A DNA stretch of 64,000 bases, from assembly GCA_004010935.1 (NCBI GenBank), contig CP026511.1, forward strand, positions 1,364,001 through 1,428,000, written 5' to 3'. This stretch comes from Pseudomonadaceae bacterium SI-3. Lineage in GTDB: Bacteria; Pseudomonadota; Gammaproteobacteria; Pseudomonadales; Pseudomonadaceae. This document shows positions 18,397-28,060 of the stretch, in pieces. How positions within the stretch are numbered: the stretch's first letter is position 1; each line of letters opens with the position of its first letter. The notes beneath the pieces are model-generated. The model was not told the origin of the DNA. It was given only the letters and a program-made list of their open reading frames with translations, and searched no databases. The translations under genes were made by a program, and so were the position numbers.

Positions 18397-19545
18397 GTGC
18401 AGATCCAGGGATATTTCGACCTCCGTTTCGAGGCGGTCAGAGACGCGTTCAGCCAGCTGTTCGAGCAGACCCAGCAGCGTGGCGCGGCAGTCTGCGTGAA
18501 GGTCGGTGGCGAAACGGTTGTCGACCTCTGGGCCGGTGTTGCGGACAATGCTGGTGAGCAGGCCTGGCAGAGCGACACCCTGGTCAATCTGTTTTCCTGC
18601 ACCAAGACATTCGCTGCGGTGGCTGCGTTACAGCTAGTAGGGGAGGGCAAGCTGCAGTTGGATGAGCCGGTCGCCCGTGTTTGGCCGGAATTCGCCGCCA
18701 ATGGCAAACAGGACATTACCCTACGGCAGCTGCTCAGCCATCAGGCTGGGCTGCCGGCTATTCGCCAGCCATTGCCGCCCGAGGCGTTGTACGACTGGGA
18801 AGCGATGACTGCAGCACTCGTGGCCGAAACGCCCTGGTGGACGCCTGGTGACGGGCACGGGTATGCCGCGATTACCTATGGTTGGCTGGTTGGCGAATTG
18901 ATCCGCCGCGGCGACGGTCGTGAGCCGGGCGAAGCCATAGTCGCGCGCACTGCTCGTCCTCTAGACCTGGATTTTCATATCGGCCTGGCCGATAGCGAGT
19001 TCGACCGGGTCGGCTATCTGACCCGTCAGAAAAACAATCTTGGCGATGCGGCAGCCCAACGAGTAATCAAAGCCTTGATGAGTGACCCACAATCACTCAC
19101 CGCTCGAGCCTTTACCAACCCTCCGTCGATTATGAACAGTGCAAACAAGCCAGAGTGGCGTCGAATGGCTCAGCCGGCCGCCAACGGACATGGCAATGCA
19201 CGGTCATTGGCGGGCTTCTATGATGGCCTGTTGCGAGGGGAGCTGCTCGATTACCAGCTGTTGGACGAGATGACCCGCGAGCACTGCGTTGGAGAGGATC
19301 GCACGCTGCTCACCCGTACTCGTTTTGCGCTGGGCTGCTGGCTGGACCAGCCGGACGTTGAGAACGCTACGTTCGGCATGGGGCCCGGGGCTTTTGGTCA
19401 CCCTGGCGCTGGCGGTTGTATCGGTTTTGCCGATCCCCAACGTGATGTAGCCTTTGGCTATGTCACCAATACGCTAGGTCCTTATGTTCTGATGGACCCT
19501 AGAGCGCAGACGCTCGCTCGTGTAGTTAAGGCATGCGTAGGTTGA
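18397..19545 (+). CDS. Serine hydrolase of the beta-lactamase/EstB esterase family
   Basis: A 382-residue class-C beta-lactamase-like hydrolase. The nucleophile motif S-x-x-K appears as FSCTKTFAAVAAL (about residues 66-78), with a YGW segment serving as the Tyr motif, and the late GHPGAGGCIGF loop replaces KTG. This pattern is usual for EstB-type esterases. The substrate is unknown. The GTG at 18397 gives the family-typical beginning VQIQGYFDLRFEAV and has an AGAGGG site 7 nt upstream. A GTG at 18349 would add 16 residues and also has a weak ribosome site, so the start is uncertain. Confidence 0.85.
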   Translation: MQIQGYFDLRFEAVRDAFSQLFEQTQQRGAAVCVKVGGETVVDLWAGVADNAGEQAWQSDTLVNLFSCTKTFAAVAALQLVGEGKLQLDEPVARVWPEFAANGKQDITLRQLLSHQAGLPAIRQPLPPEALYDWEAMTAALVAETPWWTPGDGHGYAAITYGWLVGELIRRGDGREPGEAIVARTARPLDLDFHIGLADSEFDRVGYLTRQKNNLGDAAAQRVIKALMSDPQSLTARAFTNPPSIMNSANKPEWRRMAQPAANGHGNARSLAGFYDGLLRGELLDYQLLDEMTREHCVGEDRTLLTRTRFALGCWLDQPDVENATFGMGPGAFGHPGAGGCIGFADPQRDVAFGYVTNTLGPYVLMDPRAQTLARVVKACVG

Positions 19546-19681
19546 ACCACTCGTCTGGTTGGTCGGACGAGACTTTGCAGAACAAGGACCTGCGTCCACA
19601 ATTTGAGACAAATCCTTGCTTAAGCTGCGTGCTGAACGCGCGCGGTTTGTTTTCGCAACTCACTTTCACGGAAATTGGCTC

Positions 19682-20311
19682 ATGAACCTGCTGAAAAGCG
19701 CCTCCCTGATACTCTGTATGGTCATCGCCGGCTGCAGCTCCAATGATGAAAAGCCGGTCGAGGTGGTTGCTGCGCCGAGTCCCGTGATTGATGCGGCCTG
19801 GTTGGATGGATACGAGCCGCGGCTTCGCGATGCGTTGAAAGACAGTCACTTCGAACTTGAGCGCCGCGAAGGCGTGTTGGTGGTTACGGCCCCAGTCGAT
19901 GGCTCCTTCAATCCCGACCGCCCAGGCATGCTGTTGCCGGTGACGCTTGGTCCCCTCAGTCGAGTGGCGAAACTGGTGGAAGGCGACGCGAAGACTGCTG
20001 TGGTCGTGCTTGGCCATGCTGACAGCACCGGGCCAATCGAGGTCAACCGTGACATCAGCCGTCAGCGTGCGGGTGCCGTTGCCGCGATTTTTCGGCTCAG
20101 TGGTTTGAAGCACGACCGGCTGCGTATTCGCGGGCTCGGTTCGGATATGCCCCGGGCCTCCAATGAGAAGGAAGAAGGACGCGCTTTGAACCGGCGTGTC
20201 GAGATGGTCTTGGCTCCGCAGCCTACCTTACTCGCGCTGATTGCCAAGTACAGCGACGCGCCAGGCAAACCGACTCAGGTTGCTGCGGCAGAAGTCAACA
20301 AAACCAAATAA
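19682..20311 (+). CDS. OmpA-family lipoprotein
   Basis: A 209-residue outer-membrane lipoprotein: signal peptide with the lipobox IAGC (Cys18), a short DUF-like N-terminal region, then an OmpA-C domain (VVVLGHADSTGPIEVNRDIS, GRALNRRVEMVL). The ATG at 19682 is chosen because it begins the signal peptide; the open frame upstream is not signal-like. It lies between the EstB-like gene and pdxH, as PA1048 does in P. aeruginosa. Confidence 0.87.
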   Translation: MNLLKSASLILCMVIAGCSSNDEKPVEVVAAPSPVIDAAWLDGYEPRLRDALKDSHFELERREGVLVVTAPVDGSFNPDRPGMLLPVTLGPLSRVAKLVEGDAKTAVVVLGHADSTGPIEVNRDISRQRAGAVAAIFRLSGLKHDRLRIRGLGSDMPRASNEKEEGRALNRRVEMVLAPQPTLLALIAKYSDAPGKPTQVAAAEVNKTK

Positions 20312-20422
20312 GGGGCGTCGCCTGACAGTCCAGGTGTTCGGCCCACTTTTGCGTTGAATCAAGCGGGGCGAAGCACAGAGCCGGTAAGCTTTGGCTTCAA
20401 CTGTTTTCCAGGAAACACAGTG

Positions 20423-21070
20423 ATGACCCAATCCTTGGCCGATATGCGCCGCGATTACACGCGTGACGGACTCAGTGAAGCGAACGCGCCGGAAGAGCCC
20501 TTCGGGCTATTTCGTCAGTGGTTCCAGGAGGCGGTGGAGACCGAGCAGCTTCCCGTGGAGCCAAATGCTATGACCTTGGCTACGGTAGACGCCGAGGGTC
20601 GCCCGCATTGCCGAGTGCTCCTGCTCAAAGCGCTGGACGAGCGCGGCTTCACCTTTTTCAGCAACTACGACAGCGCAAAGGCCGAGCAGCTGGAAGCATG
20701 CCCCTTCGCTGCGATGACCTTCTTCTGGCCAAGCCTGGAGCGTCAGGTTCGTATTGAGGGGCGGGTGGAGAAAGTCAGTGCTGCCGAGTCGGACGCCTAT
20801 TATCAGGTGCGACCGCTGGGCAGCCGCCTCGGTGCTTGGGCTTCACCGCAGAGCCATGTGATCCGCGATCGCGCCGAACTGGAAAGGCTCCTTGCCGAGA
20901 CAGAGCAGCGCTTTCTGGACAAGGCCCCGCATTGCCCCCCTCATTGGGGCGGCTACCGTTTGCTGCCGGAACGGATGGAGTTCTGGCAGGGGCGTTCCAG
21001 CCGCCTGCATGACCGGCTGAATTATCGACGCCTCGCCAGCAACTGGCAGCGGGAACGTCTGGCGCCCTGA
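20423..21070 (+). CDS. pdxH: Pyridoxamine/pyridoxine 5'-phosphate oxidase
   Basis: A 215-residue FMN enzyme oxidising PNP or PMP to pyridoxal 5'-phosphate, the last step of vitamin B6 synthesis and salvage. Conserved parts include [54 protein letters not shown], the [11 protein letters not shown] segment and the C-terminal [10 protein letters not shown]. The ATG at 20423 follows AGGAAACACAGTG. It is followed by a strong terminator. Confidence 0.97.
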   Translation: MTQSLADMRRDYTRDGLSEANAPEEPFGLFRQWFQEAVETEQLPVEPNAMTLATVDAEGRPHCRVLLLKALDERGFTFFSNYDSAKAEQLEACPFAAMTFFWPSLERQVRIEGRVEKVSAAESDAYYQVRPLGSRLGAWASPQSHVIRDRAELERLLAETEQRFLDKAPHCPPHWGGYRLLPERMEFWQGRSSRLHDRLNYRRLASNWQRERLAP

Positions 21071-21091
21071 CTCGCTGACACGGTTTTGATG

Positions 21092-21115
21092 AGAGGCCGG
21101 CTCCGGCCTCTTTTT
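21092..21115 (+). terminator. Terminator of pdxH
   Basis: AGAGGCCGG and CCGGCCTCT pair perfectly around a 2-nt CT spacer (effective loop from the stem tip), followed by a T-run, 22 bp after the pdxH stop. Confidence 0.9.
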
Positions 21116-21116
21116 G

Positions 21117-21353
21117 TCAGGTCTCGTTGTAGCGGGCCAGCTCGCTTTCCAGCCAGGCTTGCAAGTCCTTGCGTTTGACCCGCGCATCTTTCGCCGCTGA
21201 AAGGCGTTGCAACAGCCACGCTCGCTTCTGCGGATCGTCTCCCGCCAACGACAACGCCAGGTCCCGGTCCGCCCAACGCCTGAAGCGGATGAACAGCCAG
21301 GCATGGAAAACCAGCCCGGCCAGCGTGACGATCGTGATGATGAAGTAGTCCAT
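21117..21353 (-). CDS. Small single-helix membrane protein, hypothetical
   Basis: A 78-residue protein starting MDYFIITIVTLAGLVFHAWLFIRF, giving one N-terminal membrane helix (residues ~3-22), followed by a basic and polar cytoplasmic tail rich in Arg, Lys and Glu. It converges with pdxH, sharing the terminator region. Homologues are found at the same position in related pseudomonads (from memory). Function unknown. Confidence 0.6.
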   Translation of the reverse strand: MDYFIITIVTLAGLVFHAWLFIRFRRWADRDLALSLAGDDPQKRAWLLQRLSAAKDARVKRKDLQAWLESELARYNET

Positions 21354-21532
21354 GGGTAGTCTCTGGCAACAGCTTGAGCGAGCGCTCTACATGCGGGGCG
21401 GGATCGCCTCGGGTAAAGTACGGTCCTAGTTGAATGAATGCTGAGTCAGATCGAGGCGGTTGCCAAGTGCTTCATCGCCGCATACGACTGACCATGCGGT
21501 CGGGACCAATCTCGTTTCCCAGGAGAGTACCA

Positions 21533-21994
21533 ATGCGCAACTCCATTTTTGTTGCTTCGTTCACGGCCGTGGCGCTTGCCGTCGGCGGTTGTACTTCCAA
21601 CCTTACCGGGGATAGCTATTCCCGCGACGAGGCGCGAACTGTCCAGGCGGTACGTTATGGCACGATCGAGTCATTGCGCCCGGTCAAGCTCGAAGGCACC
21701 AAAACCCCGATCGGTACCGGTGCAGGCGCAGTCATCGGTGGGATTGCCGGCAGCGGAGTGGGAGGAGGCCGGGGCAGTGCCGTTGCGGCAGTAATCGGTG
21801 CGCTGGCGGGCGGTATGCTCGGTTCGGCAGCGGAAGAGGGTATCACCCGTGCTCAAGGCGTTGAAATCACGGTACGTGAGGATGACGGCAACATGCGCGC
21901 CTATGTGCAGGAAGTCGAGCCTAACCAGGTTTTTCGCGTCGGTCAGCGTGTACGCATCATGACGGTTAATGGCACTAGCCGCATCGCACCCTGA
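21533..21994 (+). CDS. Glycine-zipper 2TM-domain outer-membrane lipoprotein (SlyB-like)
   Basis: A 153-residue lipoprotein: signal peptide with the lipobox VGGC (Cys20), then a glycine-zipper pair (GAGAVIGGIAGSGVGGGRG, AAVIGALAGGMLGSAAEEG) and a C-terminal beta region (VGQRVRIMTVNGTSRIAP). SlyB/PcpY proteins support outer-membrane integrity; this is inferred by family. An AGGAGAG site precedes the ATG at 21533. It is followed by a terminator before the sha operon. Confidence 0.9.
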   Translation: MRNSIFVASFTAVALAVGGCTSNLTGDSYSRDEARTVQAVRYGTIESLRPVKLEGTKTPIGTGAGAVIGGIAGSGVGGGRGSAVAAVIGALAGGMLGSAAEEGITRAQGVEITVREDDGNMRAYVQEVEPNQVFRVGQRVRIMTVNGTSRIAP

Positions 21995-22102
21995 TTGCGC
22001 TGGGTTCGCGGCGCGGCAAGGCCTATCAACAGGTTGTTGCGACGCCAGTGAGACTCGATGAGCGGGAGCGCGTGGGTTGTTTCCGTATTGCCTAGGAGAC
22101 AG

Positions 22103-22156
22103 GGCGCAGGCTGAAGGCCGGAAGGTACGGTGTTCAGGCTGCGCCTTTTGTTTTTC
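22103..22156 (+). terminator. Terminator after the glycine-zipper lipoprotein gene
   Basis: GGCGCAGGCTGAA and TTCAGGCTGCGCC pair with one mismatch around a 17-nt loop, followed by a T-rich tract. Confidence 0.75.
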
Positions 22157-22291
22157 GAAATACTTGAATCCATGACGTTGCTGCGATCGGTATGGATAAT
22201 CGGCGCTCACCGGCATGCCCCTTCGGGGCGAGAATGGGTCGACCAAGGGATATAACTGCCATGCGCATGCACGGCTCAAGGGGTTTTACTC

Positions 22292-25084
22292 ATGGCGCTT
22301 GCGCTGATCATCGCTTTGCCATTCCTCGGAATCTGCCTGCCGTTGCTGTTTGAACGGTTCGGCCGATCAGCCTGTGCGTTCGGTGCCGGCCTGGCCCCGT
22401 TGCTGGCGTTGGCATTGCTGTTGTCCAAGCGTGCTGATGTATTTGGCGGTGAGACGGAAGTGCAGACATTAACCTGGCTTCCCGATCTGGGGCTGAATCT
22501 CAGCTTGAGGCTAGACGGTTTAGGGTTTCTCTTCGCGCTGCTGATCCTGGGAATCGGCCTGCTCGTTATCCTGTATGCGCGCTATTACCTGTCGAAAAGC
22601 GAGCCGATGGGACGCTTTTTCAGCTTCTTTCTGCTGTTCATGGGCGCCATGCTCGGTGTAGTGCTGGCCGAAAACCTTCTTCTGATGCTGATGTTTTGGG
22701 AGTTGACCAGCCTTTCGTCGTTCCTGTTGATAGGCTTCTGGAATCACCGTTCCGATGCTCGCCAAGGTGCCCGGATGGCGCTCGCGGTGACAGGTGGCGG
22801 CGGGCTGGCTCTGCTGGCGGGTATCTTGCTGATCGGGCATATCGTCGGCAGTTACGAGCTAAGCACCGTTCTAGCGTCGGGTGATCTGATCCGCGCCAGT
22901 GCTTTTTACCCGTTGACCCTGATTCTGGTTCTGCTTGGCGTGTTTACCAAGTCGGCGCAGTTTCCGTTTCACTTCTGGTTGCCACAGGCGATGGCGGCGC
23001 CCACCCCGGTATCGGCTTTCCTGCACTCCGCAACGATGGTCAAGGCCGGTGTGTTCCTGCTGGCGCGGCTGTATCCAGCACTGTCGGACTCGGAATGGTG
23101 GTTCTATCTGGTCAGCCTGACAGGCTTGGCGACCTTGCTGATCGGCGCAGTAATGGCGCTGTTCCAGCATGACCTGAAGGGGTTGCTGGCCTATTCGACC
23201 ATTAGCCATCTCGGTTTGATTACCCTGCTGTTCGGCCTCGACTCGCGCCTCGGGCCAGTGGCAGCGATCTTCCATATCATCAATCACGCCACCTTCAAGG
23301 CTTCGCTGTTCATGGCTGCGGGGATCATTGATCACGAGACCGGAACGCGCGACATGCGGCGCATCAATGGCATGCTGAAGTACATGCCGCACACGGCGGC
23401 GCTGGCAATGGTGGCGTCGTTGGCAATGGCTGGGGTGCCGCTGCTCAACGGCTTCCTCAGCAAGGAAATGTTCTTTGCCGAGACCCTCGATCAGCATCTG
23501 TTGGGCAGCTTCTACTGGACGATCCCGGCCCTGGCGACGCTGGCGAGTGCCTTTTCGGTCGCTTACTCGCTGCGCTTCGTGCACGACGTGTTTTTCAATG
23601 GCGAACCGATCGACTTACCTAAATACCCGCCACACGAGCCGGCGCGGTACATGAAGATTCCGGTCGAAATCCTGGTTTTGCTGTGTCTGCTGGTGGGCAC
23701 CTTGCCTGCCTACACGGTCGCACCCCTGCTGGCTGCAGCCGTAGCCGGCAGCTTGGGCGGTGACGTGCCTGAATACAGCCTAGCGATCTGGCACGGCTTC
23801 AATCTGCCCTTGGCGATGAGTTTCGTTGCGCTGGGCGGAGGCCTGCTGATCTATTCGATGCGTAAATGGGCGTTTCGCTGGTATGAGGGGCTGCCACGTG
23901 TCGATTCGCTGCAGGTGTTCGCTCGGGTGGTTAGCGGGATTGCTGCCACGGCGCGCTGGGTAACCGAGCGTATGGAGAACGGGTCGTTGCAACGCTATCT
24001 GGCGCTGATGCTGGTCAGCTCTTTGCTTGTTGTGATCTACGCATTGACCCCGCTGCAAACGCTGCGGGGCTCTGTGCCGCTGACGCCTCTGGACGGTATC
24101 ACCGTCGGTGGCATGCTGCTTCTCGGGCTGGCATCGGTAATGACAGTGGTCTTCCACCGCAGACGCCTCATGGCGCTGATGGTACTCAGCGTTGTTGGGT
24201 TGATGGTAGCGCTGGTGTTCGCTCGCTATTCCGCACCTGATCTGGCACTGACGCAGATTTCCGTCGAGGTGGTGACCATCATTCTGCTGATCCTCGCGTT
24301 GTTTTTCATGCCTGACCGAACGCCAGTCGAGTCGAGCAGCCTGCGCAGTTTCCGTGACCTGATTATTGCGTCGTCCTTTGGCACCATGGTCGCCTTGTTG
24401 GCCTACGCGGTACTGAGTCGGCCGTATGACAGCATCGCCTCGTTCTTTCTCGAGAACAGTGTGTCCGGGGGCGGTGGCACCAATGTGGTCAACGTGATTC
24501 TGGTCGATTTTCGGGGTTTCGATACTCTGGGTGAGATTGCCGTGCTGGCAATCGCTGCGGTTGGGATCTACGGACTGCTCCATGGACTGCGCCTGCCACA
24601 CCCGATCCGCGACTACGGCGGTAGGCTGTGGTCAACCGATAGGCATCCAATGGTGCTGGACACGCTGTCCCGTGTGCTGTTGCCGATGGCGCTGTTGGTG
24701 TCGGTTTTCATCTTCTTGCGTGGCCACAATTTACCAGGGGGCGGCTTCATCGCTGGCCTCATCACTGCGGTTGCTCTGATCCTCCAGTACATCTCGCATG
24801 GTGTGGTCTGGGCGCAGCAGCGACAGCCGTTCAGCTATCACGGCGTGGCGGGGCTCGGTGTGCTCATCGCGGGTCTGACCGGCCTCGGTAGTTGGCTGTT
24901 CGGTCGGCCTTTCCTGACCTCAGCTTTCGGCCATTTTCACCTGCCATTGATTGGCGACTTCGAGTTGGCCACCGCGATGCTGTTCGATCTTGGTGTCTAT
25001 CTGGCCGTGGTAGGAGCAACCCTGCTGATTCTTTCCAACATGGGTCATGTCAGTCAGGACGAGTCGTGCAAGGAGGTGCTTTGA
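22292..25084 (+). CDS. shaA: Na+/H+ antiporter subunit A (fused MrpA/MrpB)
   Basis: A 930-residue polytopic membrane protein, the largest subunit of the Sha/Mrp/Pha antiporter. The N-terminal two-thirds resemble the NuoL-like MrpA core, with [21 protein letters not shown] and [25 protein letters not shown] conserved helices. The last ~250 residues are MrpB-like ([20 protein letters not shown]). This A-B fusion is typical of group 2 Mrp operons and leaves no separate mrpB. The complex exports Na+ and supports pH and salt homeostasis. Its stop overlaps the shaC start (TGATG). Confidence 0.95.
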   Translation: MALALIIALPFLGICLPLLFERFGRSACAFGAGLAPLLALALLLSKRADVFGGETEVQTLTWLPDLGLNLSLRLDGLGFLFALLILGIGLLVILYARYYLSKSEPMGRFFSFFLLFMGAMLGVVLAENLLLMLMFWELTSLSSFLLIGFWNHRSDARQGARMALAVTGGGGLALLAGILLIGHIVGSYELSTVLASGDLIRASAFYPLTLILVLLGVFTKSAQFPFHFWLPQAMAAPTPVSAFLHSATMVKAGVFLLARLYPALSDSEWWFYLVSLTGLATLLIGAVMALFQHDLKGLLAYSTISHLGLITLLFGLDSRLGPVAAIFHIINHATFKASLFMAAGIIDHETGTRDMRRINGMLKYMPHTAALAMVASLAMAGVPLLNGFLSKEMFFAETLDQHLLGSFYWTIPALATLASAFSVAYSLRFVHDVFFNGEPIDLPKYPPHEPARYMKIPVEILVLLCLLVGTLPAYTVAPLLAAAVAGSLGGDVPEYSLAIWHGFNLPLAMSFVALGGGLLIYSMRKWAFRWYEGLPRVDSLQVFARVVSGIAATARWVTERMENGSLQRYLALMLVSSLLVVIYALTPLQTLRGSVPLTPLDGITVGGMLLLGLASVMTVVFHRRRLMALMVLSVVGLMVALVFARYSAPDLALTQISVEVVTIILLILALFFMPDRTPVESSSLRSFRDLIIASSFGTMVALLAYAVLSRPYDSIASFFLENSVSGGGGTNVVNVILVDFRGFDTLGEIAVLAIAAVGIYGLLHGLRLPHPIRDYGGRLWSTDRHPMVLDTLSRVLLPMALLVSVFIFLRGHNLPGGGFIAGLITAVALILQYISHGVVWAQQRQPFSYHGVAGLGVLIAGLTGLGSWLFGRPFLTSAFGHFHLPLIGDFELATAMLFDLGVYLAVVGATLLILSNMGHVSQDESCKEVL

Positions 25085-25413
25085 TGGAAATCGTGTTCGC
25101 GGTCACGTTGGGCGTGATGATGACCAGTGGCGTTTATCTGTTGCTCCGCGCACGGATATTTCCTGTGGTCATGGGGCTGACGTTGATTTCCTATGCAGTG
25201 AATCTGTTCATTTTCGCAATGGGGCGTCTCTCCACCGGTGTTCCGGCAATTATCGGAGCCAGCGCCGAGTACGGTGATCCGTTGCCGCAGGCCTTGGTGC
25301 TGACTGCGATCGTCATTGGTTTCGCCATGACCGCGTTCGTTGTGGTACTGGCGCTTCGCGGACTGGGCGAGTTGCGTACCGATCATGTTGATGGTCGGGA
25401 GCCGCGCAAATGA
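25084..25413 (+). CDS. shaC: Na+/H+ antiporter subunit C
   Basis: A 109-residue NuoK-like subunit with three membrane helices, containing LYGLTLISYAVNL-type and PQALVLTAIVIGFAMTAFVV segments typical of MrpC. It overlaps shaA and shaD by 1 and 4 bp, showing translational coupling. Confidence 0.95.
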   Translation: MEIVFAVTLGVMMTSGVYLLLRARIFPVVMGLTLISYAVNLFIFAMGRLSTGVPAIIGASAEYGDPLPQALVLTAIVIGFAMTAFVVVLALRGLGELRTDHVDGREPRK

Positions 25414-26912
25414 ATCATGCGTTGATCATGCCGATCCTGCTGCCTTTGTTGATCGGCTGCAGTCTGCTGTTGCTTCATCGCCAGAGTGCATCGCTTAAAC
25501 GCCTGCTATCGGTGACGGCTACCTGGTTGTTGGTGCCGCTGGCCTTGGGGCTGTTATGGCAAGCCGATGCTGGCCAACTGTCCGTGTACCGTCTTGGCGG
25601 CTGGCAGCCACCGTTCGGCATCATGTTGCTGCTTGACCGGTTGAGTGCCTTGATGCTGCTAGTGACCGCCATACTGGCGGGATTCTCGGTGTTGTACGCC
25701 GTGCGTGGCGATGACGAGCGCGGGCCGAATTTCCATGCGCTGTTTCAGTTTCAGCTGGCAGGCATCAACGGTGCCTTTCTGACTGGTGATTTATTCAACC
25801 TTTTCGTGTTCTTCGAGATCTTGCTGATCTCGTCTTACGCGCTGCTGCTTCATGGCCAAGGCGCGAAGCGCGTGCAGTCGGGCATTCATTATGTCGTGCT
25901 GAACCTGTTGGGCTCATCGCTGTTTCTGATTGGTGTCAGCATGCTCTATGGCCTGACCGGAACCTTGAACATGGCCGATCTGGCAGGACGGGTTGGTGCA
26001 GCTGATCCAGCTGACGCTCCGCTTCTCGCTGCCGCGGGCTACCTGTTGCTGGTGGTATTTGCGCTGAAGGGAGCGATCCTGCCGCTGTATTTCTGGCTGC
26101 CGCGTGCTTATGCCGCGGCGACCGCGCCGGTGGCTGCGCTGTTCGCGATCATGACCAAGCTCGGGCTCTACGCGATTGTGCGTGTGTTCACGCTGATCTT
26201 CGGTAGCGAAGCGGGTGTGTTGAGCAACATGGTGCTGGATTGGTTGTGGCCGCTTTCGATGCTTACGCTCGTTGGTGGCGTACTGGGCGCACTGGCCGCC
26301 CGCAACCTGCAAATACTGCTGTCCTATTTAGTGGTGGTTTCGGTGGGCACCTTGCTCGCCGGTATCGCGCTGGGAACAGAAGTGGGCCTCAGCGCTGCGC
26401 TGTACTACCTGGTGCACAGCACGCTGGTGTCCGGAGGACTGTTTCTGCTGGCTGACCTCATCGCCCGCCAGCGCGGCGATATGGCCGCCGAGTTGCTATC
26501 GGCTCCCGCGCTCAAGCAGCCGTTGTTGTTGGGCGCGTTGTTTTTCGCTGGCGCGATTTCGATTGCCGGGCTCCCGCCTTTCTCTGGTTTCATTGGCAAG
26601 GTGATGCTACTGCAGGCCGTTCCTCCCGGGGTCGACGCCCTGCTGCTTTGGCCAGTGGTTCTGGTGGGCGGATTGGGGATGGTGATCGCACTGAGCCGAG
26701 CCGGCAGCATGGTGTTCTGGCGGCCTAGTGAAGCGGTCAGTGTTGGGAGGCCCGCGGATCGCGTGCGTGTGATGGCAACCTTTGGTCTGCTGTTTGGCAG
26801 CGTGTTGTTGGTTGCAGTGGCGCAGCCGATCCAGACCTACATGCAGGCGACCGCAGCCCAGTTGTTCGAGCTACAGCCGTATCTGCAGATTATCCGCGGA
26901 GGTGAGGCATGA
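25410..26912 (+). CDS. shaD: Na+/H+ antiporter subunit D
   Basis: A 500-residue NuoM/NuoN-like proton-translocating subunit with about 14 helices. Conserved segments are NLFVFFEILLISSYALLLHG (with the functional Glu in FFE), LKGAILPLYFWLPRAYAAA and GLPPFSGFIGK. It overlaps both neighbours, which fits stoichiometric synthesis of the complex. Confidence 0.95.
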   Translation: MNHALIMPILLPLLIGCSLLLLHRQSASLKRLLSVTATWLLVPLALGLLWQADAGQLSVYRLGGWQPPFGIMLLLDRLSALMLLVTAILAGFSVLYAVRGDDERGPNFHALFQFQLAGINGAFLTGDLFNLFVFFEILLISSYALLLHGQGAKRVQSGIHYVVLNLLGSSLFLIGVSMLYGLTGTLNMADLAGRVGAADPADAPLLAAAGYLLLVVFALKGAILPLYFWLPRAYAAATAPVAALFAIMTKLGLYAIVRVFTLIFGSEAGVLSNMVLDWLWPLSMLTLVGGVLGALAARNLQILLSYLVVVSVGTLLAGIALGTEVGLSAALYYLVHSTLVSGGLFLLADLIARQRGDMAAELLSAPALKQPLLLGALFFAGAISIAGLPPFSGFIGKVMLLQAVPPGVDALLLWPVVLVGGLGMVIALSRAGSMVFWRPSEAVSVGRPADRVRVMATFGLLFGSVLLVAVAQPIQTYMQATAAQLFELQPYLQIIRGGEA

Positions 26913-27409
26913 AATCACGTCTGCTGCCCAACCCTGCGCTCACCTTGCTCCTTACGCTGCTCTGGCTACTGCTCAATAACGCACTGAGCGTGGGGCAACT
27001 GGTGCTTGGACTGTTTTTAGGTTGGGCGATCCCATTGCTGGTACAGGGATTTCTGGTTGACCTACCGAAAGTGCGTAGGCCCTTGAAGCTCTGTCTGTTT
27101 CTGCTGAAGGTGTTTTACGACATCGTCGTGGCCAACGTCAGTGTGGCCAAGCTGGTGCTCAGTTCTCGGGATCGACTGCAGCCTGCCTTCGTCGAGATAC
27201 CGATGGCCATTGAGCATCCGTTCGTCCTCGCCGTGTTGACCAGCATCATTTCGCTAACCCCTGGAACGGTATCGGCGTCTTTGCGGCCTGGGCACAAGAT
27301 GTTGCTGATTCACGCTCTGGATGCCCCCGACACGGAGGCGCTGGTAGCCGAGGTGAAGAGCCGTTACGAAACGCCGCTGCTGGAGATTTTCGAATGCTCG
27401 CGTATGTAA
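26909..27409 (+). CDS. shaE: Na+/H+ antiporter subunit E
   Basis: A 166-residue MrpE subunit with two N-terminal membrane helices and a cytoplasmic domain bearing SIISLTPGTVSASL and LLIHALDAPD, the family signature. It overlaps shaD by 4 bp and shaF by 16 bp. Confidence 0.94.
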   Translation: MKSRLLPNPALTLLLTLLWLLLNNALSVGQLVLGLFLGWAIPLLVQGFLVDLPKVRRPLKLCLFLLKVFYDIVVANVSVAKLVLSSRDRLQPAFVEIPMAIEHPFVLAVLTSIISLTPGTVSASLRPGHKMLLIHALDAPDTEALVAEVKSRYETPLLEIFECSRM

Positions 27410-27663
27410 TTCCCTTGTGCATGGCGGTTATCGGAATCGCAGCGATCCTAAACGTGGTGCGGCTCGTTCAGGGGCCGGACATGCCTGATCGCGTATTGGC
27501 GCTCGACACCTTGTATATCAATGCGCTGGCGTTGATCGTCCTGTTTGGTATCTGGCTCGCGTCCGATCTGTTCTTCGAGGCGGCTCTGCTCATCGCGGTG
27601 ATGGGCTTCGTCAGTACCGTGGCGGTGGGCAAGCACCTGTTGCACGGCGAAATCATTGACTGA
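27394..27663 (+). CDS. shaF: Na+/H+ antiporter subunit F
   Basis: An 89-residue MrpF subunit with three helices; LVQGPDMPDRVLALDTLYIN is the family-defining stretch and the end reads STVAVGKHLLHGEIID. MrpF has been linked to cholate and Na+ efflux in Bacillus. It overlaps the end of shaE. Confidence 0.94.
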   Translation: MLAYVIPLCMAVIGIAAILNVVRLVQGPDMPDRVLALDTLYINALALIVLFGIWLASDLFFEAALLIAVMGFVSTVAVGKHLLHGEIID

Positions 27664-27672
27664 GGAGGCTGC

Positions 27673-28002
27673 ATGCCATTCTGGATAGAATTGCTGGTGA
27701 GTGTGTTTCTAATAGTGGGGAGCGCGTTCGCCTTGGTTGGGGCGATCGGTTTGTATCGCCTTCCCGATTTCTTCACACGGCTGCACGGTCCGACCAAGGC
27801 AACCACGCTTGGGGTTGGTGGGATCGTCATCGGTTCGATGATCTTCTTTAGTAACCAGGGCCACGGTATCAGCGTCCATGAAGTGCTGATCACCCTGTTC
27901 TTGTTTTTGACCGCGCCGGTCAGCGCCCATGTCCTGGCGAAGGCAGCCATGCAGCAAAGGTTGCCTTATACAGCCAAAACCCGCGGCAAACCCTGGGATT
28001 GA
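27673..28002 (+). CDS. shaG: Na+/H+ antiporter subunit G
   Basis: A 109-residue MrpG subunit with three helices, containing GLYRLPDFFTRLHGPTKATT, the conserved MrpG motif. It starts 9 bp after shaF with a TGAGGAGG site and is the last gene of the operon. Confidence 0.94.
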   Translation: MPFWIELLVSVFLIVGSAFALVGAIGLYRLPDFFTRLHGPTKATTLGVGGIVIGSMIFFSNQGHGISVHEVLITLFLFLTAPVSAHVLAKAAMQQRLPYTAKTRGKPWD

Positions 28003-28026
28003 AGCGGGTCTGACGAGCGTTCATTA

Positions 28027-28046
28027 CCGCCTCGTTGCCGAGGCGG
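28027..28046. terminator. Hairpin between convergent shaG and glnD
   Basis: CCGCCTCG and CGAGGCGG form a perfect 8-bp stem with a TTGC loop between the two convergent genes. It has no T-run; it is a possible bidirectional terminator or 3'-end stabiliser. Confidence 0.5.
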
Positions 28047-28060
28047 CATGGCGTTGTCGT